Assembly: GCA_016859345.1 (NCBI GenBank)
Contig: CM029126.1
Location: forward strand, 12,181,027 to 12,245,026
DNA: 64,000 bases
Direction: 5' to 3'
Source of the DNA: Istiophorus platypterus
Taxonomy: Eukaryota > Chordata > Actinopteri > Istiophoriformes > Istiophoridae
In this document: positions 11,381 through 24,400 of the stretch, one piece after another
How the letters are laid out: each line of letters starts with the position of its first letter
How positions within the stretch are numbered: the stretch's first letter is position 1
Notes under the pieces: model-generated
Told to the model about the DNA's origin: nothing
The model's database searches: none
The model's input: only the letters and a program-made list of their open reading frames with translations
Translations under genes and position numbers: made by a program

Positions 11381-13095
11381 GATAGATGATGAGATTTTCT
11401 TTTTTCATTCATTTTATTTAAAATGTTGTGGTGTGTTCATACTTCTTACCTGAGGAACCTTGTGTTGAGACTATATCACCATGTCAAAAAAAAAAGTAAA
11501 AAAATTGATTTATTACATTAATACACTGACAAAGTTTCATGACAGAACGCAGGAGTGGGAGTAGTTTTGATGAATGAAGTACTGTGTGTATTGAACCCAG
11601 TATTAAACTTATTACCATTACAACAGACACATTTATTGGTCCCAGTCAGCAAAGTGTTGACATGATTCTCTCATGTACTGAGCTCAAACCAGATTTCATA
11701 ACTAGAGCTCGCTACACTCTGTGCCTGAGTCTGTTAACATTAGCTGCTACTGCTATTTAAAAGCACCACTCCGACGGAAAAAAAGTGAGGACAAGGATGC
11801 TCAGTCTTGTCTGAGGCTCCTGGATTTTATCTGCTATGAACAGAGTCATGTGTGGTGTAGCTGCAAAAGTGTGACCAAGTGCAAGTTGGCCATCAGCCTC
11901 TTTTGGTATATGAAAGCATAGAATTATGAATAAAGTAGTATAGTAATGTAAAAAGTTACTTAAATACATGTAAATGGGTAAATTTAACCACTGAATTTAA
12001 CCACCTTTGAGTTAAGGAATGATTTTTCAGACAAAACAAGACATTTAAAGACATTACCATGACCCTTGGGGCATTGTTTGACTATTTTCTGCTGTTTAAC
12101 AGAACCTACCATTAACTGAATAATGAAGAAAATAACCAGCAGAATAATCCATAATATGACTAATCAGTAGATCAACTCTAAATAAACAAATACATTTGAT
12201 AACTTTAAAAACATGACTTTATAAACACAATTGTGTGTGTGCGTGCTTGTGCTTGTGCTTGTGACTGGTTAGCCCATGGGTTTTTTTTATCTCTACTGCA
12301 CAGTTGGTAAATTCCTCCCATTTGTGTTTTTTCATCTTATCCACTGGAATAAAAAGTGTCACCTAAATTACGTAAAGGAATAATAAAAATCTAGGCTAAA
12401 CTCTAATGTTCTGGCAGCAGTTTCTTCATGGCTGCTCTGCCAATAAATCGCAAGAGAGAGAAAGAGATTTGACGAACATAATACAGTACAGTGGAGCACA
12501 GTAAATGGGGAAAAAAAGGGCTGGCAGAGGCCCAGGGGGGCATTAGGGCTAACAGAAAATAGGAATGGTGGCAGGCCACACTGCACATCTTTCACAAGTC
12601 TTAATATTGTAGACAGAGGTTAGGGGACAGCAGAGAAAGATGGAGAGTTTGGAGCAATGAGGGGAGTGACAGAGAGGAGGAATGATTGGGCCCTTTGAAT
12701 GAAAAGGTTAGTCCACATTCCTGCCCTACAGCAAACGTCAGATGTATGGTGTGAGGAATATGTGAACGAGAAAGTGAATAATAGAGTTCAAGGAGGAATA
12801 ATAAAGTGGGACGGCAGTTGCTATGCCAACGTTGTAGTATACAGATGAGTCCTTGCTCAGCCCGATCTACTGTATCTCGCTCTCTTGTCTCCTTCCGAGC
12901 ATTTAAGCCACATTAAAGCTTGACTACAGGAAATGCAACTGTATAAATCACACAAAAATTTCTATGTGACATGACAAGTAGGTGGGTGGGTGGTAGAGGA
13001 AATAAAGGGAGCAAGTAATGTTCATGGGTTGAAAAAATGGAGATGCAGAGAGAGGGATTGATTAGATTCTGTCTGCAGGGCCAAGTGACCCTTCC

Positions 13096-13159
<64 letters not shown>

Positions 13160-13163
13160 CACA
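13096..13163. repeat. (CA)n microsatellite
   Basis: About 33 CA units with one CG variant near the right end. Non-coding, between kcnn3 and adar. Confidence 0.95.
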
Positions 13164-14470
13164 ATCCCAATAGTAGGCCTATTCTTTTAAAGCAAGACAA
13201 TACATCTACAAGTGAGCAGACATATTCAGAAATGTCTGTTAGGCAGCCAGATTTATCTTAAGTTGCTATCATTAGCTTCCACAGGCGGGTCATACCAGAC
13301 CAAGTAAGGCTGTGACTTTAAAACCCCTGAGTGGGTTTTGAAGTTAGAAAGGGTTTTATTGTTTATACATTCTACTCTTGTTCTGAGAGGAAACATAGAC
13401 ACACTTCATTAAAAGTACTGCAAAGATATTTGAATTAAATGTATAAGTCCTGTGTTTGAAATACCCTGCTTGAGTATAAGAAAAAATGTATTAGCAGCAA
13501 AATATACTTACTGTAAGTATCAAAAGTAACTATGCCCATTATGCAGAATGACCTCATAATGTATTATATATCATGTGAATAGATCTATATTGATTTTGCA
13601 TCAACATATTTAAGTACCATTTTAATGTTGTAGTTGGCAGAAGCAGAACCGACCTTAACTACTTTGTATGTCACTAGGGAGTTTAGTACATATCAGTTTA
13701 TCATATTTAAGAAACTGATCATAAGCTCTTAATCCACAAACTACTTGGTAACTATTAGTAATGATAGCTGTCAAAGGTACAATATTTTTCCATGAAGTTT
13801 AGCACAGTGGAATTATAAAGTGCTATTAAATAGAAGTACTCATGTAAAGTAAAAATAGCTTAAAATTGCACTTCAGTACAATGTAATTTTTTTTTTACTA
13901 ATGTGCTGGAAAACATAATCCCTCTCTGGGTGACTTTCAAGGTTACTCCGTGAGGAAAAGGAAATGAAAACGAAGCTCACCGTCTCTGAGACAAACACCT
14001 GTTGTTGATCAGACTTATGATAAATGTCAGAGAAGTGATGAGTAAGTCCATTGCACAGCTGCATGGCTCTTCTTAATAGACCACTTGGCTGACTCGACTC
14101 TATCAGACACACTCAAATCATTGCCCTACGCCGGCTCCATTGTATCCTAATGGCTCAGATTGCATTAGGGGCCCTGGAAGCTGTGCGGGCTAGGCCACAG
14201 CCTAAAACCAACCGCTGTATGCAGATGGATCTCTGCACAGCAAACAGCACTCTGATCTGACTGCCTGAGAGAGACTAATGAAATACAGAACGGGAGACTA
14301 CAGGGGGGTTATTAGATATTGGAAGGTTTTTTTTGGGGGGGGTTGGAGAAAGCTGTGGGTAATGTGTCTGCTCTCCTATTTAAGTGGTGAGCAAGCAGTG
14401 CAGAACATCTCACCTCCAAACAGCTCTGCCCTTTTAATGAAAGGACTGACACATACATGCAGGAACATGA

Positions 14471-14473
<3 letters not shown>

Positions 14474-14509
<36 letters not shown>
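14474..14509. repeat. (CA)n microsatellite
   Basis: About 18 perfect CA units in intergenic DNA. Confidence 0.9.
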
Positions 14510-14511
<2 letters not shown>

Positions 14512-14659
14512 TACAGAAAAAAAGCTTTATTAGTCTAAGACTGTTTTCATATTGACAATTCTATCAAACATCAACAAAATGCTGACTGCTAATGCTCAGG
14601 TCAGGTACATGAAGCATCATCCCCCCTGGCTGGACAGCCAGGCGGTTAAGTGTGTGCTG

Positions 14660-14800
14660 TTCACGACTGTGTGCAGCTGTCATGTTGGTAATATTTTGAA
14701 GTGCTTGAAGAGTTCAGAGGCAAACCACAGTTTCACAGTGTCAGCATGACAGCAAAATGTATGCTGGGGTGTTGATGTCCAGGATGTGTGTGTTTGTGTC
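14660..14800. repeat. diverged direct repeat, left copy
   Basis: Starts GTGTGCAGCTGTCATGTTGG and continues through AAGAGTTCAGAGGCAAACCA and AGTGTCAGCATGACAGCAAA. It aligns by eye with 15585-15700 over about 110 bases. Confidence 0.6.
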
Positions 14801-15584
14801 GGCTGTGTGATGCACAGAGAACACTAGTGAGCAGGCCAGTGACACTGCCAGATTTCCGCTCACATATACTTTTCCTGCCACTTTGACATTAAGGGCCAAG
14901 ATGACTTGTCACCTTTCCAAGCAGACAAGGTGATTAGCTTACTGCTAGTTTGGCCCCACTATCAAGACCAGGGACGGTAACATCATGGACCCTTTTCCTA
15001 CTACAACTTCCCTGTTATTTCTACATTCAGGGCCATTTTTTCCCAGATCTGAAGTACTTCTTTTTCTCTCTTTTTTTTTGCCCTTAATAATATATTTGAC
15101 AGCAGGGAGATAACACAGGAGGGAGACATGAGTAAAGACAAATAACAAAGTTCCCCAGCCCGACTCAATTGTTCCTTCAACCTCCAGAAACAGCCATTAA
15201 TGAGCATAACACCAGGCTTATTTGAATCCCTTAACAATGTGAGATGTACATGTAGGTCCGGTTTCAGATATCTGGAATGCTACCCTTACCCCTCCTTTCA
15301 TTTCTACCATTGATCAGCTGCGAATGGTAGCGGCTGTTGTCCTCCTCAGCTAACACCACCCTCTCTTGATGATGGTGGTAGTTATAGTACATAACAAAGC
15401 GGTGTGACCACTTGCCTGATCTGCGTCCTAATAGTTCTTAGAAGCAGTGTCGAATTTAGGCCAGTTTTAATGCACAGGCAGCAGGGAGTCAAGGTCTCAA
15501 GCCTTTTGAAAAAAAGGCACGCTATCTTATATGATATGTGTCACCTTTGATTGAAGAGGAAATTGACTACATATACCTGCGAGT

Positions 15585-15700
15585 GTGTGCAGCTGTCCTG
15601 ATACAAATTTTTAGAGGTGTTAAAGAGTTCAGAAGCTAACAGCTACAGTTTCAAAATGTCAGCTTGATAGTAAAGTCTATGCGGGGTTGGTATGTGTGTG
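15585..15700. repeat. diverged direct repeat, right copy
   Basis: Starts GTGTGCAGCTGTCCTGATAC and continues through AAGAGTTCAGAAGCTAACAG and AATGTCAGCTTGATAGTAAA. Same orientation as 14660-14800, about 920 bases away. It ends at a TG/AG microsatellite. Confidence 0.6.
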
Positions 15701-15738
15701 TGTATGTGTGTGTGAGAGAGAGAGAGAGAGAGAGTGAG
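15691..15738. repeat. (TG)n then (AG)n microsatellite
   Basis: A TG tract passes directly into about 11 AG units. It abuts the right end of a diverged direct repeat (15585-15700). Confidence 0.85.
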
Positions 15739-16567
15739 ATGACTACACTCTTCCTGAGTCAGCTGTCTCCTATCTCTCAGCTAAGAGACATTGCCTGACT
15801 CCTGCCAGACTATTTGTGACTACTATACAATACCATGTGTAGAATAATCAATGTTGCATTTAGCTATCCAATTTAAGCAGGGAAATAATACACCGAACAA
15901 ACGCCATAAATGTCAAATGTCAGTATGATTTAAGGAAAGTACAAATAACTGGTTCCAATCATTTTTGTAGTCGAAAAGGCATCATAACATTAAAAAAAAA
16001 AAATTTAAAAAAATTCACCAGGGACAGAAATAGAACATTTCCTCAAAGCAGTAAAAGTAAAGTGTCAAAAACAAACCAGCTTGTCAGCCTTTGTACTTCT
16101 GTTGGTTTTTCTCTCTGCTTTGTTTCTCTTGCTTTTCTGACTCCAGCCTCCCTACAAGCCACTTTTCTAGTTGTGTATCCTGATAAAGTCTTTAATGAAA
16201 TATATTCTTAATTAGCAATAAACGTAGGTCTCACACATGAACTTGTTGTATTGTTCTTGTTTGGCCAACAAGTAAATATACGACTGTATTCATTGTATTG
16301 TTATAGCCAAACAAAACTGAGCTTGAAAGATCCTTCACTTTGGAATCACAGGTTGACAAGCCAGTCTCAACTCAAGGTTCTCTAACTTGCTTGTATATGA
16401 ACTTTCAGTTTCATTGCAAGGTCTTTATAAGCAGATTTAGACGCTTGGTTACCATAGAAGTGTAGATGATTAGTCTTTTCATATTTCTGACCTTATACTG
16501 ACCCTGAGATTGAATTGTATAGGTATAGTGTTAATCATTCCTCACCATTTTAGTTCATTTATCATAA

Positions 16568-16634
16568 CTTCTTCTTTTTCTTTCGGCTTTTCCCTTTAGG
16601 GGTCGCCACAGCGAATCAGTGTCCTCCAGTTCAT
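16568..16634. repeat. dispersed teleost repeat fragment
   Basis: Contains CTTTCGGCTTTTCCCTTTAG followed by GGGTCGCCACAGCGAATCA, a string I recognise as recurring in many teleost genomes. It is short and unassigned to a family here. Confidence 0.5.
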
Positions 16635-16736
16635 TTATCATAACATTCGCTAATTATTGCTTAACTCAAAGTTAAGAAACTTGCAGTATTTTGGTCACAA
16701 ACCAAAGCACTGGACAAATTTAAATTTAAATTTTGA

Positions 16737-17265
16737 CCTGATGATGGTGCAACATGAAAAGTCAGAGGATCACCAAAGTTATTAAAATTCATTCTTAGGG
16801 GGCTGAGAATATATGAGCAAAATTTCACTGCAATCCATTCAATGGTCGTTGAGACATTCACTAAAAAACCCAAATTTCGACTTCATGGTGATGCCAGAGG
16901 AAATATCTGTAGTTCTCAAAACGCAGTTGTCTGGGCAGCATTGACAGATTTTGTGCCGATCAGTCAAGGTGCTGTTGGGATATTTCACATGGTAAGTGGA
17001 AACTTTGACATGTCGGTGGTGCCACAGGAAGGTTCAGGGGATTACTAAAGTCGTTATCCTCTGGGAAACATGGATATTTGTAAAAAAAAAAAAAAAATCA
17101 TGGCAATCTCTCCAACCATTTAGAAAATGTCAACGTGCTTGTGCTGCCAGAGGAAAAGTCAGGGGATCACCGAAGTTGGTAGGAGTCATCCTCTGGAAAC
17201 CATGAATTTCTGATGAAGAAACTCTCATGGCAAACCACTGAAAAAAAAATGTTGACATATTTCAA
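16737..17265. repeat. diverged tandem repeat array, about 125-bp units
   Basis: Three related units start near 16740, 17015 and 17137. Shared features are AAAAGTCAGRGGATCACCRAAGT-like cores, a CATCCTCTGG...CCATG segment and a CATGGCAATC-like segment. A partial unit lies near 16885. The family is dispersed in teleosts; its mobility is unknown. Confidence 0.6.
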
Positions 17266-18635
17266 TCCCACTGTTTACCATGCATGTATTCAATGACTAA
17301 TACCACTGAAGAATTGTACCTCATATCAGCATGCGACCCCCCCCCCCCCTTCGCACAGCTGTACCGTAGGTTATGATATTGTACCGTGGTAGTAGCTTTG
17401 TCAGTTGGAATGGGACACTAAACCATTACCATTACCACATTAGTGTAAACTGCTGAAAAATGGCAGTACAAATGGTAGAATCATTGTGCCAAACTGAAAA
17501 TATCAGCTATTACATCACAGTATCATGGTACTTTTCCAGGAACCCTCTTTACCCCACAACCCCATGTCACACCTTTTATTACCATTATTAATTTGTATTA
17601 GACTCCACAGGTTCTCATGATAATGTGTGTGTGTTGGGTTTTTTTTTAGCTTATCTACTTAGCCATCCTTCTCACCCCCTTTATGTATTCCCTTCTTCCC
17701 CTCTCTCGTTTATATCCAATGGAGAGCATCGATTGGATCGTATAAGCCCTTCAGTCTGGACTAATATTTCACTTTATGGAGCCCTGTTCCCTTCTCCCAT
17801 CCTTCCCCTGCATCGTGCTTTACTCCTCTCCCTCTATCATTAGTCGCACCCTCCAACACCCTCCCACCATCCAAATACTTGACTGGAGAGATTGTATGAA
17901 TCCAACCTGACAGGTCGGGCTCCTGACTGAAGCAGGCCCTCGCTACAGACAATTTGGACAGCACGGACATGCATTTATATGTATATGGACAGGTTTTATG
18001 TCTCCATACTTATTTCAGAGGCTATTATGAAAAAAAAAATATATGCAATTTTACTTCGGATGTGAATAATTTGATCCTAATTATAAATAAATATATGGAT
18101 ATCACGTAAAATCTTTTAATTACTATTTATCTTGAAAAAAACATGTGAGTTTTTTGTTGTTGGGATTCCTCTGCTCTGCACCCTCCTCCAATGAATCAGG
18201 TTGTTTAGGGGGCATAAGCAATAAAACTATTTATGAGGCACTACACTGATTGGCTTGATATATCGCTGCCAACATCCTGTTTCTTGACTGAAACAAATGC
18301 TGCCGAACCAGAGACAAGACTGGGCCTAACGTTACACTGAACCGATTGAGAATTAGACATTGAATATCACTATTTGTTCCAAGTGAGACATCACACCAAG
18401 CATGGCTCTAAATGGCTTGTTCAAATTCTGTTAATGCATCGCAAGAAGACACTGCTGAAACAGCATGGAGTATTACTACTTTCCAGTATGATTTTACAAA
18501 ACATATCTATCATCTCTCACAGAATACACCAAAAATAGATAATATTTTGACATCCACAGACTTCCTCATTATCATAGCTTCTTTGGATTTGAGTGATCTT
18601 TTTGGTGTATATTTCATATCGTTTCTTACTACTGG

Positions 18636-18667
<32 letters not shown>

Positions 18668-18702
18668 TATATATATATATATATATATATCTATATCTAT
18701 AT
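18636..18702. repeat. AT-rich palindromic microsatellite
   Basis: CTATCTATATAT and AGATATAGATAT units flank a TA tract and return as ATATCTATATCT, so the region is nearly self-complementary. Confidence 0.85.
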
Positions 18703-19687
18703 CATCGATCTGATTAGATGCTAAACTGTTAAACCGTTTTGCTAAACTTTGTTGTACTGGTACTATTATGTGTCTGAAAACTTAAATCATTTTTTTAAGG
18801 ATATTAATGTCCTAAACTTGAAGTTCTCAAACTTAAATTGGTCCACACAAGATATAATTACAAGAACATAAACATACTCAGACTTGTGTGAAAATTAGAG
18901 TGAAAATGAAAGCAAAATACTGCGGGGGAGGACCAAAATACCATAAGCTTGTAGATTAGCATAATATAATGTACCTATAGATGAACTAAGTGTGAACATG
19001 GCATAGATATTGTCTTGCATCCACCATAAATATAAGGCCACCAGGGGCTGATTTAATGTACCTTTTCTCCTTATGCATACACACATGCACACACCCCCAG
19101 GCCATAGGTGAGGACATGTTTCCATCTGCTGATCCTTTGGAGCATTGCAATAGGCTTTGCAGCTATAAAGAGCCAGACTCAATTTAATCGCCACCCTGAT
19201 GACAAGAGCCCCTGCTGTAAAAATTTTCATCTTCTACTAATTGATACTTTAAGCCAAGAAAATAATTTTCCATTCATTTCTTCACAAAGAGGTGTAATAC
19301 TGAGATTTATCATGAATGAAGAGTCAGAACCAGAGGCATCGCTTCGCATTTTCAGTCCTACTAGAACAACTCAATAGCTGCTCTGCCACAATAAATATCT
19401 ATAATTCCCTCAAGAATTTCAAAGTCCACATATCATTCTGAGACCTAATGTGCTCCTCTGGAGAAAGAAGCAGGTAATAATTAAATATAAAATGTAGTAG
19501 AGCAGAATCTAATAAAATAGAATATCCCAAACAACACTCCACTAAAACATTGCAATGTATTTTAATTTTTTTCAAACTTTCCAAAAATTTAGTAAAAAAA
19601 ACATCAGGGAAAAAATAAACAATCATAGATGATTTACAAAATATATACATTAAACCTATACAAATACACACACACACAGACTAATTT

Positions 19688-19742
19688 TTATCTATCTATC
19701 TATCTATCTATCTTTTTAGATAGATAGTTAGATAGATATATA
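19688..19742. repeat. (TATC)n/(GATA)n inverted hairpin repeat
   Basis: Five or more TATC units, a short TTTTTA spacer, then GATA units in the opposite sense, giving a potential hairpin of roughly 20 base pairs. Confidence 0.85.
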
Positions 19743-19800
19743 TTCACACACACACACAAACACACACATACATACACAGCATTATACTCATACACGCAAA

Positions 19801-20055
19801 CAGTGGAGTCCATAAGTCTGAGTCCAGTGCTGACAACTGTACAATTTAATGAAATATTTTCTTCTTTTAAGCTTCTTATTCAAATTCACATGGATAAAAA
19901 TAAGGTAATGTTTAAAGAAATGCAACAAGTAATACCCCCCCCCCCCCCACACACACAAATGCTACTTCCACAAGTAAATAATCTGACTAAACCTCTGTAT
20001 TTGTTTTTTTACAAATTAGTTTCTGGAACTAGACTCAGGCTTTTGGAAGCCACTG
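19801..20055. mobile_element. Tc1/mariner-type MITE with about 30-bp terminal inverted repeats
   Basis: The left end (CAGTGGAGTCCATAAGTCTG, 19801 onward) and the inverse of the right end (CAGTGGCTTCCAAAAGCCTG, ending at 20055) match at most positions over about 28 bases. The 255-bp interior has no transposase. A TA dinucleotide follows the right end, consistent with a TA target site; the left TA appears mutated. Confidence 0.65.
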
Positions 20056-21261
20056 TAGATCTGTGTGTTATTGTATTTGTATGTACCTGATGTATATACT
20101 GCATCATACATCTACTAAAATTCAAGAAAGAACTGCACACTCTGCCTTACAAACCTGTCCTCACCCAACAGTCCTCAACAACTGGCTATGCAAGAGAAAC
20201 TGAAAGGCTTTTTGTATAGTGAGATGTAAAAAACGATATTCAGGCAGGCTGCAGGCAGGACAGTAGAGATTTGCCAGGACTTGCTAGAATGGCCAGTTAT
20301 TGATTATCTTAATAACAGAGGTGAAGGAAATCAAGGAGAAATATTAAAGAAAAACACAAACAGGCAAGAAGGACTGAAATGTTGTACTTCTTGGAGGCCT
20401 TGACATCAGTAATTCTATATAAGAGCACAAAAGCACAGAGAAATAGTGGGACTGATCGAAGGGGCACACTCAGCCATGCTTTGCCAATGGAAACCATGGC
20501 AACAACATGTGGATGGATGGACAGCTGAGGGTGTAAAGTGAGTTTAAATCTTACAGCTTTTTTAATTCAGAAAAGGGCCTGGTTAAACTATGTATAAGAG
20601 CTAAAGCAAAAAATGTTGGACAGTGAATGTTAGTCACCGACTGAAGTAAAAGTTGGCATTAATGTTCTTCTTATGTACAGTGAAAGCTTTTTATGTACAC
20701 TGTAAGCTGGGACCATACTGAACAAGACTAATTTCCAATGCATGTATTTCCATGCAGTAGAACTAAGGAAGCAGAAAAAAAATTCTCATGACAAAAGACT
20801 TCAACTCTAAATGATCCTAATTACAATTACAAACACTGCTACAGTGCAGGGTCATGTTAGCTTGAATGCCAAATTAGGAGCACTTGTCAGCCAGTCAAGC
20901 TCTTGTGACAAAATCATCCAACTAACGGTGGTGTTAAGAGGGCAAATTGTCTCATGCAATGGTCAAAGAACCTGCAATGCCAAGAACTATGATTACAAAG
21001 ACAAACTGAAATTACAATCTGTAACTAATGTTTAATTATAAACGGTATAAAGGATCCTGACAAAAACAGTAATTGTATTGCAAGCTAACAAACCTCAGCT
21101 CTGTAGCAGTATTTGTCATGGTGATTTACTGACATCAAAATAATTCCTTTTTCATGTGGTGTTTACATTATTTTGAACACCTCCTGAATCTCTCCCTAAC
21201 TCTGTCTGTCTACTGTGACCTCACTCACCCTTCAGGCTTTGCCCTTGCCATCTCCCTCTCA

Positions 21262-21267
21262 TTTATT
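21262..21267 (-). terminator. adar: adar candidate poly(A) signal AATAAA
   Basis: AATAAA on the minus strand about 180 bases past the adar stop codon. It is the first canonical hexamer noticed downstream, so a short 3' UTR is inferred. Only a motif match supports it. Confidence 0.4.
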
Positions 21268-21448
21268 CTATCCCTTTCCATCACTCTTCCTCAGTAGCCT
21301 TTAACCATGTTCTATCTGAAGATACAGTTCTGGCCACTGGCTACACATTGTTTGACTGTTCTTTTCTTTCTTCACATCTGCCCCTGGCTTGTGCTTCTCT
21401 CTTCCCACATATTTATATTACCCACTTAATAATGCACCCTGCACTGTT

Positions 21449-24400
21449 CTATGCCTCCTCCTGTTTGTACTCCATCACTCCTCCATTTCTACTGCTGCTG
21501 TATCCCACAGGGACGATTGCGTCATTGTTCCTGGTTCCCTCCCCTGCCTCAAAGCTCTTCTCTTCCAGTGGTTTGCCGATCCAGGCGCCGTAACCATGGA
21601 TGCTGAGAGCTCGGAAGAACTGCTGCTTGGCTTGCTGGAAGGACAAGGCTGACATCTTGGCCTGGGCATAGGAGGGCAGGGAGAGAAGGTCTGTTCGGCT
21701 GCACCGCTGGCACAGAGAGCGGAACAGACAGAACAAGTTGGACTTGGACACACGGGACACACCCAGTTTGTTCCTAGAGGAAGAAAAAATAGAGGACTCT
21801 TTAGTTGGATGTTGCTAAACAAAACAAGTTTGACAGTCTAAGAAAACATCATATTCCACTGTCTGCTGCTCACCGTTTTGTGTGATTTATTTCAATTCAA
21901 TTCAATTCAACTTTATTTATATAGCACCATAACATAACAAATGTTATCTCAGGGCACTTTTCATATAGAGCAGGTCTAGACCAGACTCTTTATAGTTATT
22001 ATGTACAGAGACCCAACATTTCCCCCATGAGCAGCACTTGGCGACAGTGGCAACAAAAACCTCCATTTTAACAGGTAGAAACGAAAAGATCCCAGCTCGT
22101 GGTGGGGACATGTCCGTCTGCCTCGGCATTAAGTTTTCTGTTGCTTGACAGTTTTACTTATTAAACAGAGCACTTGCGATTATCCAAAATAAGAACGCTG
22201 CCAGTGTTATTTGGGACACCAGTGCTAACCCAAATTGGAACAATCATAACTGATGTTATCTAATGATACTGGTGATATCTTCAAATAATTTCTCTTGAAA
22301 CAAATTCCAGGGATGCCTCTTTACCATGTTATGGTGTTTGATCAATGCCAGGATGATCAATAACTCATACAAATGAAAAAACAAAACAATACTCATGGAA
22401 AGAATTTTAGAGGCATATTGAACTAAAGGGTAAATCAATTTAAATTTAAAATCTCTGCTCTGGCAAAGAATTGACTTCCATCATTTGTGGATTAATGCAG
22501 AGTTATTGTTAGCCACTTGAGAAAGAAAAAAACATTGAACAGCAGCACTACACTCCTTAAATAACAAGTTATTAAGTGTAAATAATAGACTATGCAAACT
22601 GAAGTGTCCAAAGTACTACTAAACAATGTGTGCTGCTGTGAGTTGTACTGTATACTACATACCCATCCAGTTTGCCTTTGGTTCCGTCCAGCACCTCCAC
22701 ACTGTGCTGGTCTGGAAAGCTCCAGTTCACACTGGACTCCTTGGTCTTACCCGTGTGACGTGTGGAGTCGTACACACTCACTCTGCCCACCTACAGTCCA
22801 ACCAGGTGGTGTGCGAGAAGGGGGGGGCATATTTGGTTTAGTCAGGCTAATATAGTCCTTTAGTGAGAGTCAGCAATTCCAAACAGAGCGTTTAAAATTA
22901 GTTGTGTAATACATGTGTCAGTGTGATGAACTGTGTCACACTGTGCAGATTAGGGATGGTAATTTCAGCTGTTTTCACTGTTGTGTTACTGCAATTAATC
23001 AGTGTTCAAAATCGGGCTACAAAAAGGATTAAGCTGAATTGTGTGTAGCTGCCAGTTACTATATTTCTTATCTATTTTGCCCAGCGGTGCAACAGTCACT
23101 TATATGCTTTCTGCTAAGTGACAGATGAGCCAAATTGAAGGAGATGAGAAATGAAGAAACATTTATGCAGCCACAAATAAAAGTGTTGGCGGCTTAGCTG
23201 ATGAGAATAGTGAGAATTACCGAAATATTTCTGATTGATGTCCACATGTGATATTGCAAAAAAAGTTTTGTGTTTACCTCTGGGTGGTTTAACATAAAGG
23301 GAGGAGGAAGACTCTGGACAAATGCTTCACCATCTCTGGCCAGCCGACAGCAAACAGCACGTGTCAGGTGACCGTGGCTGTACAGGTAGCCTAACAGATC
23401 AGAACAACGATGACAGCTTGTTTAACAGAAATTTGAGACCAGAGGCAATTTAAAAAGTGGGAATTCATGCAATTTCACTGACGTTAATTCTTGTATTTGT
23501 CACATTATTTGTTCTCCAACTGGCTATAAAAATGTCAATGTTTTACCAAGTGTGATGGACTTTAGGTAGATGGGATGCAGGAAATGGGTGAGCAACGCCC
23601 CCTGCAGGCCTAGCACGTTCCAGCGCAGGATCTTATCACTGCAGCTCATGGTTCGCAACCTCTCGCCGTGCTGGATGCCATCCCAAGTGGGCACAATGGC
23701 ACTTGACTCCACTGGGATGGTGCCCTCACCTGGCATAAACGACACCAGACATATAAAAAAAGCCACAGCTCTTTCTTACAGCGAGGAATCATTTGCTTCC
23801 ATGCAGTTACATACAGCACAAAAATGATGAAGACAGATGTGTGTGAATTCCATCTCTTACCGTTCTCAACCTTCGTGCGGAGCTTGCCCTGCTTAGCATT
23901 CTCAAACAGAGGCTGGTGGCCCTCAACTTCATCCCCAGCCTCACTGCAGGACTTATCAAAAAGAGCCCCATCCCCACAAGGTGCCGTGCTAAAGGTAAGA
24001 AAAAAAGAAGAGACCTGTGATATTGAGATGACTCACACTAAAGAGTACTAATATTGATCCAAAGATGAAACATTGATTTAAGTGACTAATGGGTAGGATG
24101 GAAATGAAAGAGGAGAGATTAGGGGGAGGTGAACAAGGACAAAGAAAAACACCTGATACTTCACCTTATGTAGAGGTGAAAGGTGATGTCAGTTTTTATC
24201 TGCAGTTTGTTCTGCTCTGCTGGCTCAAATATACTGTCCTCTGCACCATCATAGTGCTTGAGCAGCTCACTGTACAGAAATCTGAGGGGAAAGGAGACGG
24301 CGAGTTAGACTTATAAATAATGTCCCATAAACTGACACTGGGAAAAGAGCAGGTTATTTTTAGAACTGGGAAAGAAACGTTGATAAAAGAGCAAGATCTA

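Larger units (their letters stand above)
11381..16567. other. intergenic, no gene seen
   Basis: AT-rich DNA between kcnn3 and adar. It contains CA microsatellites and the direct repeat pair listed separately. Short frames here are not supported by splice sites or recognisable protein sequence. Confidence 0.55.
17266..21261. other. intergenic, no gene seen
   Basis: Apart from a poly-C run near 17338, two tetranucleotide/AT repeats and the MITE at 19801, I see nothing supportable. Reading frames are short and lack similarity to families I know. Confidence 0.55.
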
